Shown here piece after piece: positions 5,645 through 12,910 of a DNA stretch of 26,245 bases. Position 1 is the first letter of the stretch; every line of letters starts with the position of its first letter. The notes beneath the pieces are model-generated. The model saw nothing but the letters and a program-made list of their open reading frames with translations, was not told where the DNA came from and ran no database searches. Origin of the DNA: a virus. Location: the IMG/VR virus record IMGVR_UViG_3300042556_000244, positions 1 to 26,245 of that record, one strand, 5' to 3'. The translations under genes and the position numbers were made by a program.

Positions 5645-7183
5645 ATGGAATCAGCCAAGAGCCTCTGGCTTCATCTCGAAGCCGGGAAGATGTCGTATGT
5701 CAACCGGGCGCGGGAGTGTGCCGCCCTGACGCTCCCCTTCGCGTACCCGCCGGCAGGGTCGGGTTCGGTCACGGCGCTTCCCACCCCCTACAACAGCCTT
5801 GGTTCGCGGGGTGTGAACAACCTTGCGGCCAAGCTGCTCCTGAGTCTGCTCCCCCCGAATACTCCGTTCTTCCGGTTCACCATGAGTCGGGAGGCAATCC
5901 GGCAGGCGGATTCGCAGGAGATGCTCTCCGAGTTGGACTATGCCTTCTCCGAAATGGAGCGGGAAATCATGGATGAGATTGAGGGGATGCAGACGCGGCC
6001 CGTCATGTATGAGGCCATGCGCCATCTCCTGATCGCGGGCAACGGTCTCCTTGAGCTCAACACCGATGGCAAGTGGCGGTTCCGGGGGCTTGAGAACTAT
6101 TCGGTTGAGCGGGATGCCTCGGACAACGTGATCCACCTTGTCACCAAGGAGACGGCGTCGGTCAAGGCGCTGCCCCCGGATATCCGTGCGCTTGCGGTGG
6201 AGCAGTACGGTGACTCTCAGCGGGAGATTGACGTCTACACCGCCGTCTGTCGCCGCGAGAAGGGGTTTGAGACGTGGCAGGAAGTGCTTGGAATGGAGGT
6301 CCCCGGCAGTCGTCGGACCTACTCCACGGATGATCTACCGTACATCGTTCTCCGCTGGAACCGGGTGGCAAACGAGGATTACGGCCGTGGTCTCGTCGAG
6401 GAGTACCTCGGTGACCTCATCTCCCTCGAGGCGCTCACTCGGAGCATTGTCGAGGCAAGTCTGGCAGCATCCCGAATCCTGTTCCTGGTGAATCCCAACG
6501 GACTCACCGCAGCACGGACCTTGCAGGATGCTCCGAATGGCGCCATCCGCGAAGGCAACCCGGAGGACGTTGGCGTTCTTCAGGTGGAGAAGTACAACGA
6601 TTTCCGAGTGGCTCTTGAGACCATGAATGGGATCAAGGAGCGGCTCGGTCAGGCGTTCCTCTTGAACACGTCGGTCCAGCGCGGAGGAGAGCGGGTAACC
6701 GCTACCGAGATTCGCGCCATGATTGCAGAGCTCGAGTCGAGCCTCGGCGGTGTGTTTGCAACTCTGAGCGAAGAGTTGAGTCAGCCGTTGGTGACTCTGG
6801 TGATGAACCAGATGCTCCGCAAGAAGCGGGTCCGTCGGCTTCCCAAGGGTGTTGTCCGGCCCATCATCGTCACGGGGCTGGATGCACTCGGGCGTGGGCA
6901 GGACCTCCAGAAGCTCGACATCTTCCTTGCCGGGATCCGAGACGCGCTTGGGCCGCAGGTTGTCGCTCAGTACCTCGACGTGCAGGGCTACCTCGTCCGC
7001 CGCGCCTCGAGTCTTGGATTGGACCTCAACGGTCTCGTCAAGAGCCAAGAGCAGATGCAGGCCGAGGCGCAGCAGGCGCAGCAGCAGGCCATGACGGAGA
7101 AGCTCGGGCCCTCGGTGATCCAGGGTGGAGCGAAGTTGATCGGGCAGCAGATGCCCCAGGGACAAGGAGCAATGAATGGCTGA
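5645..7183 (+). CDS. gp8: Portal (head-tail connector) protein, T7 gp8-like
   Basis: The dodecameric portal through which DNA is packaged and ejected. It has 512 aa, near T7 gp8 (536). Close matches to T7 by eye are MSYVNRARECAALTLPFAYP, the GSRGVNNLAAKLLLSLLPPN segment, YGRGLVEEYLGDLISLEALT, FLLNTSVQRGGERVTATEIR followed by AELESSLGGVFATLSEELSQ, and ITGLDALGRGQDLQKL-like text (VTGLDALGRGQDLQKLD). The C-terminus is glutamine-rich (about residues 470-490). The ATG at 5645 follows the previous stop by 8 bp and has only a weak AAAGAAA ribosome site. The scaffold gene overlaps its last 8 bp. Confidence 0.97.
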   Translation: MESAKSLWLHLEAGKMSYVNRARECAALTLPFAYPPAGSGSVTALPTPYNSLGSRGVNNLAAKLLLSLLPPNTPFFRFTMSREAIRQADSQEMLSELDYAFSEMEREIMDEIEGMQTRPVMYEAMRHLLIAGNGLLELNTDGKWRFRGLENYSVERDASDNVIHLVTKETASVKALPPDIRALAVEQYGDSQREIDVYTAVCRREKGFETWQEVLGMEVPGSRRTYSTDDLPYIVLRWNRVANEDYGRGLVEEYLGDLISLEALTRSIVEASLAASRILFLVNPNGLTAARTLQDAPNGAIREGNPEDVGVLQVEKYNDFRVALETMNGIKERLGQAFLLNTSVQRGGERVTATEIRAMIAELESSLGGVFATLSEELSQPLVTLVMNQMLRKKRVRRLPKGVVRPIIVTGLDALGRGQDLQKLDIFLAGIRDALGPQVVAQYLDVQGYLVRRASSLGLDLNGLVKSQEQMQAEAQQAQQQAMTEKLGPSVIQGGAKLIGQQMPQGQGAMNG

Positions 7184-7973
7184 ATCGACCCCGGTGTTCA
7201 CGACCGACCCTTCCACGGGCCCCAACGACGCGGCGTACATCGCCCGCGCTGAGGCCGCAGCCCAGCAGGCGGCGCAGGCCAATGAGCCGGCGGGCGACTT
7301 CGGTGACGCAGCTGCATCGGCTTCCCAGCCGCCGGCTGCCCCGGAGCCGCCCGCACCGCTTGCGGGAAAGTTCAAGGACGCTCAGGAACTCGAGAAGGCA
7401 TACCTTGAACTTCAGAAGAAGCTCGGGTCCTCCGAGAAGCCCGAGGCAGAGCCGGGTGAGTCTGCGGAGAAGCTCATCGGGACGGAGGCTCTGGACTCGT
7501 TCGTGTCTGAGTTCCGGACATCAGGCGCTCTTTCAGAAGAGTCCTACGGCAAACTCCAGAACTTTGGCCTGAGCAAGCAGGTGGTAGACGCCTACATCGA
7601 GGGGCAGAAGGCCCTCGCTGATCGCCAGGCCGAGGCGGTTTACGCACAGGTGGGTGGGCGGGACTCATATCAGCAGGTGATTGAGTGGGCCTCCTCCTCG
7701 CTGTCCGCAGACGAGCAGGAGGCATTCAACGGAATCATGGCATCCGGTGACATGAAGGCCGCAGCCTTTGCCGTCAAGAATCTCGCGGTCAGGTTCGCTG
7801 CCGAGGGCGGACAGCCGGTCCGAATTGAGGGCAAGGCGGTTGCCACCCCCGCAGGATTCCGAAGCAAGTCGGAGATGGTTTCGGCCATGCGCGACCCCCG
7901 ATACCAGCGTGATCCGGCGTATCGGCAGGAAGTCGCCCGGAAGATGGCGTCGTCCCAGTTTGTCTCAGACTGA
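7176..7973 (+). CDS. gp9: Capsid assembly scaffolding protein, T7 gp9-like
   Basis: Internal scaffold that directs procapsid assembly and leaves before maturation. It has 265 aa (T7 about 307). The first 65 residues are Ala/Pro/Gln-rich and probably disordered. These are followed by GKFKDAQELEKAYLELQKKL, a segment typical of podovirus scaffolds, and an acidic, helical middle with SALSEESYGKL-like text (SGALSEESYGKLQNFGLS). The C-terminus, RDPRYQRDPAYRQEVARKMA, is the basic tail that in this family contacts the capsid protein. It lies between portal and capsid genes as in T7, overlapping the portal gene by 8 bp. The next start overlaps its stop by one base. Confidence 0.92.
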   Translation: MAESTPVFTTDPSTGPNDAAYIARAEAAAQQAAQANEPAGDFGDAAASASQPPAAPEPPAPLAGKFKDAQELEKAYLELQKKLGSSEKPEAEPGESAEKLIGTEALDSFVSEFRTSGALSEESYGKLQNFGLSKQVVDAYIEGQKALADRQAEAVYAQVGGRDSYQQVIEWASSSLSADEQEAFNGIMASGDMKAAAFAVKNLAVRFAAEGGQPVRIEGKAVATPAGFRSKSEMVSAMRDPRYQRDPAYRQEVARKMASSQFVSD

Positions 7974-8449
7974 TGATCCGGATCGTTCTCCTTGCCGTGC
8001 TGCTTTCCGGGTGTAACCCGGTTCAGCGCATCGCGGTGTCTTCCAACTCAATCCGGGAAGAAGCCCGTGAGTTGGTAATTCACGGAGAAGAAATCGGGGA
8101 CGACGAGGTTGTCTCAAGGGCAAGCAAGATTGATGGGCTCGCCGCCGGGATTCACAAGGAACTCCCGAACGTCCAGAACAAGCCGTCTGACCTTATGGAC
8201 TTCCTGAAATGGGCAGCCATCGCCGCGGTGCTGATCGCCGTGGTGGTGTTGCTGGCTCAAACCGGGATTGGCAGCGGGATTCGAGCCGTGCTCGGGTGGA
8301 TTCCTCGCAAGACCAAGGCTGACGCGACGCTGGCAGCGTCAGCCCTTTCGCAAGAGAAGCCAGAAACCATTAGGGAGTGGATTGCCTCCAAGAGGGCGGA
8401 TCCGCTCTGGGACCGGGCGTTCAAAGACGCCCAGAAGGAGATCAAGTGA
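7973..8449 (+). CDS. Phage lipoprotein with internal membrane segment; possible spanin
   Basis: A 158-aa protein with a lipoprotein signal at the start (MIRIVLLAVLLSGC, lipobox LLSG-C at residue 14). A roughly 60-residue periplasmic-type region follows (EEARELVIHGEEIGDDEVVS), then one strong transmembrane segment WAAIAAVLIAVVVLLAQTG (about residues 83-101), and a charged C-terminal domain (GWIPRKTKADAT...KDAQKEIK). A protein lipidated at one end and anchored at the other could span the periplasm like a unimolecular spanin, but the C-terminal tail (about 55 aa) is longer than in known ones. It may instead be a superinfection-exclusion or entry protein. Placement between scaffold and capsid genes is not the T7 order. 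Function is inferred from topology only. Confidence 0.78.
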   Translation: MIRIVLLAVLLSGCNPVQRIAVSSNSIREEARELVIHGEEIGDDEVVSRASKIDGLAAGIHKELPNVQNKPSDLMDFLKWAAIAAVLIAVVVLLAQTGIGSGIRAVLGWIPRKTKADATLAASALSQEKPETIREWIASKRADPLWDRAFKDAQKEIK

Positions 8450-8541
8450 TGCTCACCGAAATCATGGTCGCTGCGTTCGTGTTTGGTTCCGGAGCCAGCT
8501 TTGGCTACTGGCTGTGCAAGACCAAGAAGTTCAACTTCTGA
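8449..8541 (+). CDS. 30-aa membrane miniprotein
   Basis: A tiny gene starting at ATG 8449, one base overlapping the lipoprotein stop, with a strong ribosome site AAGGAG about 8 nt upstream. The product is MLTEIMVAAFVFGSGASFGY followed by WLCKTKKFNF: one hydrophobic helix with small residues, then a short basic tail (KTKK), so N-out/C-in topology is expected. It could be a holin-like or lysis-accessory peptide, or a partner of the lipoprotein. Short length alone makes functional assignment unsafe, but the ribosome site and coupling support a real gene. Confidence 0.62.
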   Translation: MLTEIMVAAFVFGSGASFGYWLCKTKKFNF

Positions 8542-8545
8542 TCGA

Positions 8546-8581
8546 CAGCAAAGTGGAACTATAAGTTGCACTTTGTTGCTG
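8546..8581. other. Hairpin 1 upstream of capsid
   Basis: CAAAGTG (8549-8555) pairs with CACTTTG (8569-8575). After a G-G mismatch, an inner AACT (8557-8560) pairs with AGTT (8564-8567) around an ATA loop. An outer ACAG/CTG(T) extension is possible with a small bulge. It starts 8 bp after the miniprotein stop and is followed by a T/G-rich stretch (TTGCTGTTGGTT), so it may be a weak terminator or an RNA-processing site. Confidence 0.55.
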
Positions 8582-8582
8582 T

Positions 8583-8604
8583 TGGTTATCAAATCGGATA
8601 ACCA
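8583..8604. other. Hairpin 2 upstream of capsid
   Basis: TGGTTATC (8583-8590) and GATAACCA (8597-8604) are a perfect 8-bp inverted repeat with a 6-nt loop AAATCG. It may act as an operator-like palindrome or an RNA hairpin. It lies directly after hairpin 1. No T-tract follows. Confidence 0.55.
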
Positions 8605-8622
8605 CCGGCAAACCGAAACAAC

Positions 8623-8652
8623 TGCCGCTCCGTGGGAAACCACGGATCGGTG
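8623..8652 (+). terminator. GAAA-loop hairpin upstream of capsid (terminator-like or RNA-processing element)
   Basis: TCCGTGG (8629-8635) pairs with CCACGGA (8640-8646) around a GAAA tetraloop (8636-8639). After one mismatch the stem continues with GCC(G)/CGG-type pairs and two G-T wobbles out to 8623/8652. It is followed by ATTCACGCTTC. Layout and trailing sequence match the hairpin after the capsid gene (9918-9947, then ATTCACTCCTTTC), so the two look like copies of one element. No long T-run follows, so terminator function is uncertain. Confidence 0.5.
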
Positions 8653-8726
8653 ATTCACGCTTCATTGCGGCTCAGGCAGGGCCGTGATGATGAGGTCCGG
8701 GGAACGTCATCCCGCATCCGCTGAGG

Positions 8727-8739
8727 CCCCCTGAGGGGG
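8727..8739. other. GC hairpin upstream of capsid
   Basis: CCCCC (8727-8731) and GGGGG (8735-8739) form a 5-bp stem with a TGA loop, preceded by CTGAGG and followed by GACACCCTCG. It lies about 80 bp before the capsid start. It could be a leader hairpin that stabilises the capsid mRNA. Confidence 0.35.
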
Positions 8740-8803
8740 ACACCCTCGCGTCGATGCCGGTTGTCGAACGGGCTGACCCGTACTGCCATCGCATCGTAAT
8801 CAC

Positions 8804-8809
8804 AAGGAG
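8804..8809 (+). promoter_or_regulatory. Strong ribosome binding site of the capsid gene
   Basis: AAGGAG, 8 nt before the ATG at 8818. It stands out because the starts of gp13 to gp17 have little or no Shine-Dalgarno sequence, so it fits high expression of the major capsid protein and fixes the start. Confidence 0.85.
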
Positions 8810-8817
8810 TCACCACA

Positions 8818-9891
8818 ATGGCTGGTGAGTTCAATTTCACGGGGAACCGTCAGGGCGCCAACAACGCCGGTTCTGACAAGCGCGAGCTGTTCCTCAAGGT
8901 TTTCAGCGGAGAGATCCTCTCCAACTACGAGACCAAGCTGGTTCTCGCTCCCCTCGTCCGCAACCGCACCATCGCGGTTGGTAAGTCTGCCACCTTCCCC
9001 ATCTACGGCAAGGCGACCGCCAAGTGGCACACGCCTGGCGACAACATTCTTGAGGCCGCCTCGGGTTACCTCAACGACTTCAAGTTCGGCGAGCGCGTCA
9101 TCAACATCGACAACATGCTGACCGCCAGCACGTTGATCCATGACGTCGATGAGCTGATGAACCATTGGGATGTCCGTGGTCCCATCGCAACGGAACTCGG
9201 CTACTCGCTTGCCCGCGCCATGGATGGCTTTGCCATGCGTACCATGATCGCGGCCTCGCTTGCCTCTAGCCCGATTTCCAACTCTTCTGGTAACGGCACC
9301 GCGCTGGCTGGCGAGACCATTACGACTGGTACGGCCAATTCGGTGACTGGCGCACAGATTGTTGATTCGCTCTTCACCGCGCAGGAGAAGCTCGACAACA
9401 AGGACGTGCCTGAGCAGGGCCGCTTCTGCATCGTGCGCCCTGAGCAGTACGGCTCGATTATGGCGGCTGCGTCCGACCGCGCTGTTCGTTTCTCGAGCGA
9501 CTACGGCTCGGGTGTCGGCGACGTCTCCAAGGGCACGGCTTCGGGAATCGAGATCGCCGGGTTCAAGGTGCTCAAGAGCAACCTGTTCCCGCGCGACACG
9601 GGTGCCGAAAACTCCAACGCTCTGTGGGCTGCCGGCGGCGGCTCTCAGGCGAACATCGCCAACGATGTCTTCGGTGCGGCTGGCGTCGGCTACGGACCCG
9701 ACGGTACGGCTGGTGTGGACTACTGGGGCGTCTGCGGTCACGCCGATGCCATCGGTTGCGTCAAGAAGCTCGATGTCTCGACCGAGATGGAGCGCAAGAT
9801 CGAGTATCAGGGCACCCTGGTCGTCTCGAAGCTCATGGCTGGCTTTGGCATTCTCCGTCCGGAGTGCGCCATCGGTCTCAAGTGGAGCTGA
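8818..9891 (+). CDS. gp10: Major capsid protein, T7 gp10-like
   Basis: Main shell protein with the HK97-type fold expected of this family, 357 aa (T7 10A: 345). Typical features are the N-terminal arm, ELFLKVFSGEILSNYETKLV, GKSATFPIYGKATAKWHTPG, INIDNMLTASTLIHDVDELM, RGPIATELGYSLARAMDGFA, and the C-terminal MERKIEYQGTLVVSKLMAGF with RPECAIGLK. It ends with two in-frame stops (TGA TAG). I looked for a slippery site near the end that would give a 10B-like extension and saw none. It is a single-gene unit with hairpins on both sides and a strong ribosome site, consistent with high expression. Confidence 0.97.
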   Translation: MAGEFNFTGNRQGANNAGSDKRELFLKVFSGEILSNYETKLVLAPLVRNRTIAVGKSATFPIYGKATAKWHTPGDNILEAASGYLNDFKFGERVINIDNMLTASTLIHDVDELMNHWDVRGPIATELGYSLARAMDGFAMRTMIAASLASSPISNSSGNGTALAGETITTGTANSVTGAQIVDSLFTAQEKLDNKDVPEQGRFCIVRPEQYGSIMAAASDRAVRFSSDYGSGVGDVSKGTASGIEIAGFKVLKSNLFPRDTGAENSNALWAAGGGSQANIANDVFGAAGVGYGPDGTAGVDYWGVCGHADAIGCVKKLDVSTEMERKIEYQGTLVVSKLMAGFGILRPECAIGLKWS

Positions 9892-9917
9892 TAGCGGTCT
9901 GACTACCTAACCAATCA

Positions 9918-9947
9918 CCGCCTGCCCGGGGAAACCCGGGTAGGTGG
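9918..9947 (+). terminator. Strong GAAA-loop hairpin after the capsid gene, probable terminator
   Basis: CCTGCCCGGG (9921-9930) pairs with CCCGGGTAGG (9935-9944) around a GAAA tetraloop. With flanking CCG/TGG pairs the stem reaches 13 bp including two G-T wobbles. It is followed by ATTCACTCCTTTCC, a pyrimidine-rich tract. It lies 26 bp after the capsid stop, the place where T7 has its late terminator (T-phi), which fits making the capsid in excess over downstream tail proteins. Confidence 0.75.
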
Positions 9948-9970
9948 ATTCACTCCTTTCCTCCCTCCCG

Positions 9971-10000
9971 GCCTCCCGGGGGATCACTCCCCCGGGGGGC
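9971..10000 (+). terminator. Second GC-rich hairpin between capsid and tail tube A
   Basis: GCCTCCCGGGGG (9971-9982) pairs with CCCCCGGGGGGC (9989-10000), a 12-bp stem with one G-T wobble and the 6-nt loop ATCACT. No T-tract follows; the sequence runs straight into TATCAGGAATCCC and the gp11 start at 10014. It could back up the first hairpin, protect the 5' end of the downstream mRNA, or restrain gp11 translation, since its 3' base is 5 nt before the AGGA ribosome site. Confidence 0.6.
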
Positions 10001-10013
10001 TATCAGGAATCCC

Positions 10014-10580
10014 ATGAACGAAACATCCCGGCTCCAAGCGGTCAACACGATGCTCTCCTGCATCGGCGAGACCCCGGTATCGACTCTTACGGGTCCAACG
10101 AACGCAGACGTCGTGGTTGCCCAGCAGATCCTTGACGAGGTGTGTCGGGACCTGATGAGTCGGGAGTGGTCATGGAACACCCTGAAGAAGCAGACACTCA
10201 TCCCCGACATCAACGGGAACGTGACCGTTCCGTCGAATTGGGTCCGCGTGGATCACCCAACCAAGGACTACGCCAAGAAAGGCTCGCGTCTTTACGACCG
10301 CGACAAGGAAACGGACGTTTTCGATGGTCATGTCAAGGAACTTCAGGCCATCGTCCTACTTGACTGGGATGACATGCCGGAACCCGCCCGTCGATACGCC
10401 ATGATCCGCGCCGGCCGAACCATGGGGGCCCGCATGGTCGGCAGCGAAAAGGTGGTTGCATTCACGGAGCGTGACGAAGCCCAGGCTTTCATGGTGCTCC
10501 GAGAGTTTGAGGCAGAGCAGGCTGACTTCAACATCTTCAACAACCCCGACGTCTCCTACAACAACCGCCGCTGGGCATGA
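10014..10580 (+). CDS. gp11: Tail tubular protein A, T7 gp11-like
   Basis: Gatekeeper ring between portal and nozzle, 188 aa (T7 gp11: 196). The N-terminal TSRLQAVNTMLSCIGETPVS is diagnostic, followed by ILDEVCRDLMSREWSWNTLK, the strand LIPDINGNVTVPSNWVRVD, RLYDRDKETDVFDG and a C-terminal helical region (YAMIRAGRTMGARMVGSEKV) ending NPDVSYNNRRWA. AGGA at 10005-10008 gives a modest ribosome site. Its stop overlaps the gp12 start as ATGA, so gp11 and gp12 are probably made together. Confidence 0.96.
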   Translation: MNETSRLQAVNTMLSCIGETPVSTLTGPTNADVVVAQQILDEVCRDLMSREWSWNTLKKQTLIPDINGNVTVPSNWVRVDHPTKDYAKKGSRLYDRDKETDVFDGHVKELQAIVLLDWDDMPEPARRYAMIRAGRTMGARMVGSEKVVAFTERDEAQAFMVLREFEAEQADFNIFNNPDVSYNNRRWA

Positions 10581-12910
10581 ACATCGTCTCCGTCCAGGTA
10601 CCGAACCTCATCCAAGGGGTTTCTCAGCAACCCCCGCAGATGAGGCTCCCGTCGCAGCTCGAGGAACAGGTCAACGCTTACCCCTCGCTGTCCGATGGGC
10701 TCACGAAGCGCCCTCCGACAAATCATGTGAAGCGCCTGACCACGGACGCTCCTGACCAGTTCATTCACTTCATCAACCGTGATTCATCCGAGAGGTATGT
10801 GGTCCGAATCACCGCAAGTGGCCTGAAGGTGTTCACGCTTGCCGGCGTCGAGAAGACGGTCTATGACGCCCTGACCAACACCAACCCGTTTACGTTCCCT
10901 ACCTACCTGAACACCCCAGGGAACATTCGGGCAATCACCATTGCCGATTACACCTTCTTGCTCAATCGCGGGCAGACGGTGGCGATGGGTACCACTACGA
11001 GTGCTGCGGCCGCTCGAGAGGGCTTGGTCACGATCATCCAGGCTTCCTACAGCACCGACTACAGCGTGACAATCAAGGTCGGGTCAAATCAGTACACCTA
11101 CACAAACACGACTACCAGTAGCTCGGCGAGCACTACTGGGATCGTCACGGCCCTTGTCAGTTCGATCAACTCAGCGACGGGGACGACCGGACTGACGGCG
11201 ACAAGTTACGGGTCTACCTTTCTTGTCAGTCACGGGACTTCAGACTTCTCTTTGAAGGTCTCCGACTCAGGAGGCGGAAGCCTCATGTCCTGCGCGAAGG
11301 GTAAGGTCAGCAGACTTGCAGACCTCCCGTTGCAGGCAAAGCACGGGTTCAAGGTTGCCGTCGGGGCGGCGGTTGATGAGCCTGAAGCGAGTGACTATTA
11401 CGTTGAGTTCGTTGCCAACGACGGCGCGAGTGGTACTGGATTCTGGCAGGAGTCCGTCGGGTTCTTGGTCAAGACAGGCTTCGACGCCACAAGCCTCCCA
11501 TTTGTCCTAGTCCGGAGGAGTGACGGTCATTTTGCCTGCTTCCGTCCGTCGTGGACCACCCGGACCGCCGGCGATTCCGCGTCGTCACCGGACCCGAGCA
11601 TCGTGGGCAGGAAGATCAAGGACATCTTTCTCTTCAGGAACCGACTCGGGTTCGTCGCTGATGACAAGGTGGTCCTGAGCGAGAGTGGCTTCTACTTCAA
11701 CTTCTTCCGCACGACGACCACTCAGATCCTCCCGACTGATCCCATCGACGTCTCGGTAGGGCACAGCAAGATTGCATCGCTCGAGGCCGCCGTCCCCTGG
11801 GACGAGAGGCTCATTCTCTTTTCCCCCCTCACGCAGTTCAGCCTTGGTTCGGGCGGGGACACCGTACTGAGCCCGGAGACGGTCGAGATCGTCCAGACCA
11901 CGGAGTTTGAGAATGCTTCGGATCTTTGCCGCCCTGAGGCAACCGGGCGGTCCCTCCTGTTCCCGCAGCGTCGTGGTTCCTATGTCGGAATGCGTGAATA
12001 CATCCGCATCTCCACGGACGAGAAGTACGACGGGATGGACATCACCGCGAATGTCCCCTCGTACATCTCTGGCTCCCCGACGCAAATCGCCGTAAGTACG
12101 CACGACTCCACGGGATTTGTCAGGACATCCGACGGGGTCTGGAACTACAAGTGGTTCGTGAACGGCACCGAGAAGATCCAGTCTGCATGGAGCAGGTGGG
12201 ACTTCGGGTTTGATGCCGTGATCCGCGGCATGGAGTGGTTTGACCACAGCCTGTACCTCGTCTTGACCCGAGGAGGTCAGACGGTACTTGAGCGGGTTGA
12301 CTTTGGCGGGCGATTCCTTGACGCCCCCCTTGATTGGGGTGTCCACCTGGACCGCCGCCTGAAGGTCTCCTGCACAACGACTGGAGCTCCGTCTGGCTCG
12401 AGCATCATCGACGTTTCCGGCCTTGACATCAACTTCACGGGCTTGGGTGTTCAGGTGATCGTGAACGGACTTCAGGCGAATGTTGAGTCCGTGTCTGGAT
12501 CACAGATCGTCATTACGGGGCGATACAACTCATCTGAGGTGTGGATCGGTGTTCCCTATGAGATGACCTGGACGTTCTCCCAGCCGTTTGTCAGGAACGG
12601 GAGCGCGGCCATTGTCGATGCCAAACTCCAGCTCAACTACCTGACCTTGTCCTTCGAGGACACCGGGTACTTCACTACGACGGTGCAGCCGAAGTACCGG
12701 GACCCGTACTCCTACCTGTACTCCGCTGGACACGTCGGATCCAACCTGACGGCCGGTGCGGCGTTCCTCGGTACCTCGTCATTCCGCTTCCCGATTCATT
12801 GCAAGTCTGACGAAGCAAAGATCACCGTGAGCAGCTCGTCGTTTCTCCCGTGTCGAATCCAGAGCGCGGCCTTTGAGGGTCGCTACACCACCCGTAACCA
12901 GCCCGTATGA
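10577..12910 (+). CDS. gp12: Tail tubular protein B (nozzle), T7 gp12-like
   Basis: The large nozzle of the short tail, 777 aa against 794 in T7. The N-terminus is highly typical: VPNLIQGVSQQPPQMRLPSQ, LEEQVNAYPSLSDGLTKRPP. Other family segments are FLFRNRLGFVADDKVVLSES, FYFNFFRTTTTQILPTDPID, ERLILFSPLTQFSLGSGGDT, LLFPQRRGSYVGMREY and, near the C-terminus, KPRYRDPYSYLYSAGHV-like text (PKYRDPYSYLYSAGHVGSNL). A Ser/Thr-rich beta-type stretch (around residues 165-230) is probably a loop or small inserted domain. Start and stop both overlap neighbours as ATGA. Confidence 0.97.
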   Translation: MNIVSVQVPNLIQGVSQQPPQMRLPSQLEEQVNAYPSLSDGLTKRPPTNHVKRLTTDAPDQFIHFINRDSSERYVVRITASGLKVFTLAGVEKTVYDALTNTNPFTFPTYLNTPGNIRAITIADYTFLLNRGQTVAMGTTTSAAAAREGLVTIIQASYSTDYSVTIKVGSNQYTYTNTTTSSSASTTGIVTALVSSINSATGTTGLTATSYGSTFLVSHGTSDFSLKVSDSGGGSLMSCAKGKVSRLADLPLQAKHGFKVAVGAAVDEPEASDYYVEFVANDGASGTGFWQESVGFLVKTGFDATSLPFVLVRRSDGHFACFRPSWTTRTAGDSASSPDPSIVGRKIKDIFLFRNRLGFVADDKVVLSESGFYFNFFRTTTTQILPTDPIDVSVGHSKIASLEAAVPWDERLILFSPLTQFSLGSGGDTVLSPETVEIVQTTEFENASDLCRPEATGRSLLFPQRRGSYVGMREYIRISTDEKYDGMDITANVPSYISGSPTQIAVSTHDSTGFVRTSDGVWNYKWFVNGTEKIQSAWSRWDFGFDAVIRGMEWFDHSLYLVLTRGGQTVLERVDFGGRFLDAPLDWGVHLDRRLKVSCTTTGAPSGSSIIDVSGLDINFTGLGVQVIVNGLQANVESVSGSQIVITGRYNSSEVWIGVPYEMTWTFSQPFVRNGSAAIVDAKLQLNYLTLSFEDTGYFTTTVQPKYRDPYSYLYSAGHVGSNLTAGAAFLGTSSFRFPIHCKSDEAKITVSSSSFLPCRIQSAAFEGRYTTRNQPV

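Larger units (their letters stand above)
8542..8817. other. 276-bp structured non-coding region upstream of the capsid gene
   Basis: This is the largest gene-free stretch in the window. It contains at least four inverted repeats (8546-8581, 8583-8604, 8623-8652 and 8727-8739, listed separately) and ends with a strong ribosome site for the capsid gene. No convincing sigma-70 promoter or T7-type promoter consensus is recognisable by eye, though a phage RNA polymerase promoter of unknown sequence would be expected here. Antisense open frames across it look like chance. Confidence 0.7.

Noticed and set aside
6335-7375. 346-aa minus-strand frame across portal and scaffold genes
   Set aside because: It is antisense to two well-supported genes, spans their junction and shows no family features.
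8800-9741. 313-aa minus-strand frame antisense to the capsid gene
   Set aside because: It is a shadow of the codon-biased capsid gene with low-complexity Val/Arg/Gly composition.
9860-9900. Programmed frameshift producing a longer capsid form (T7 10B-like)
   Set aside because: No slippery heptamer is visible near the end, and the gene closes with two in-frame stops followed by a terminator-type hairpin.
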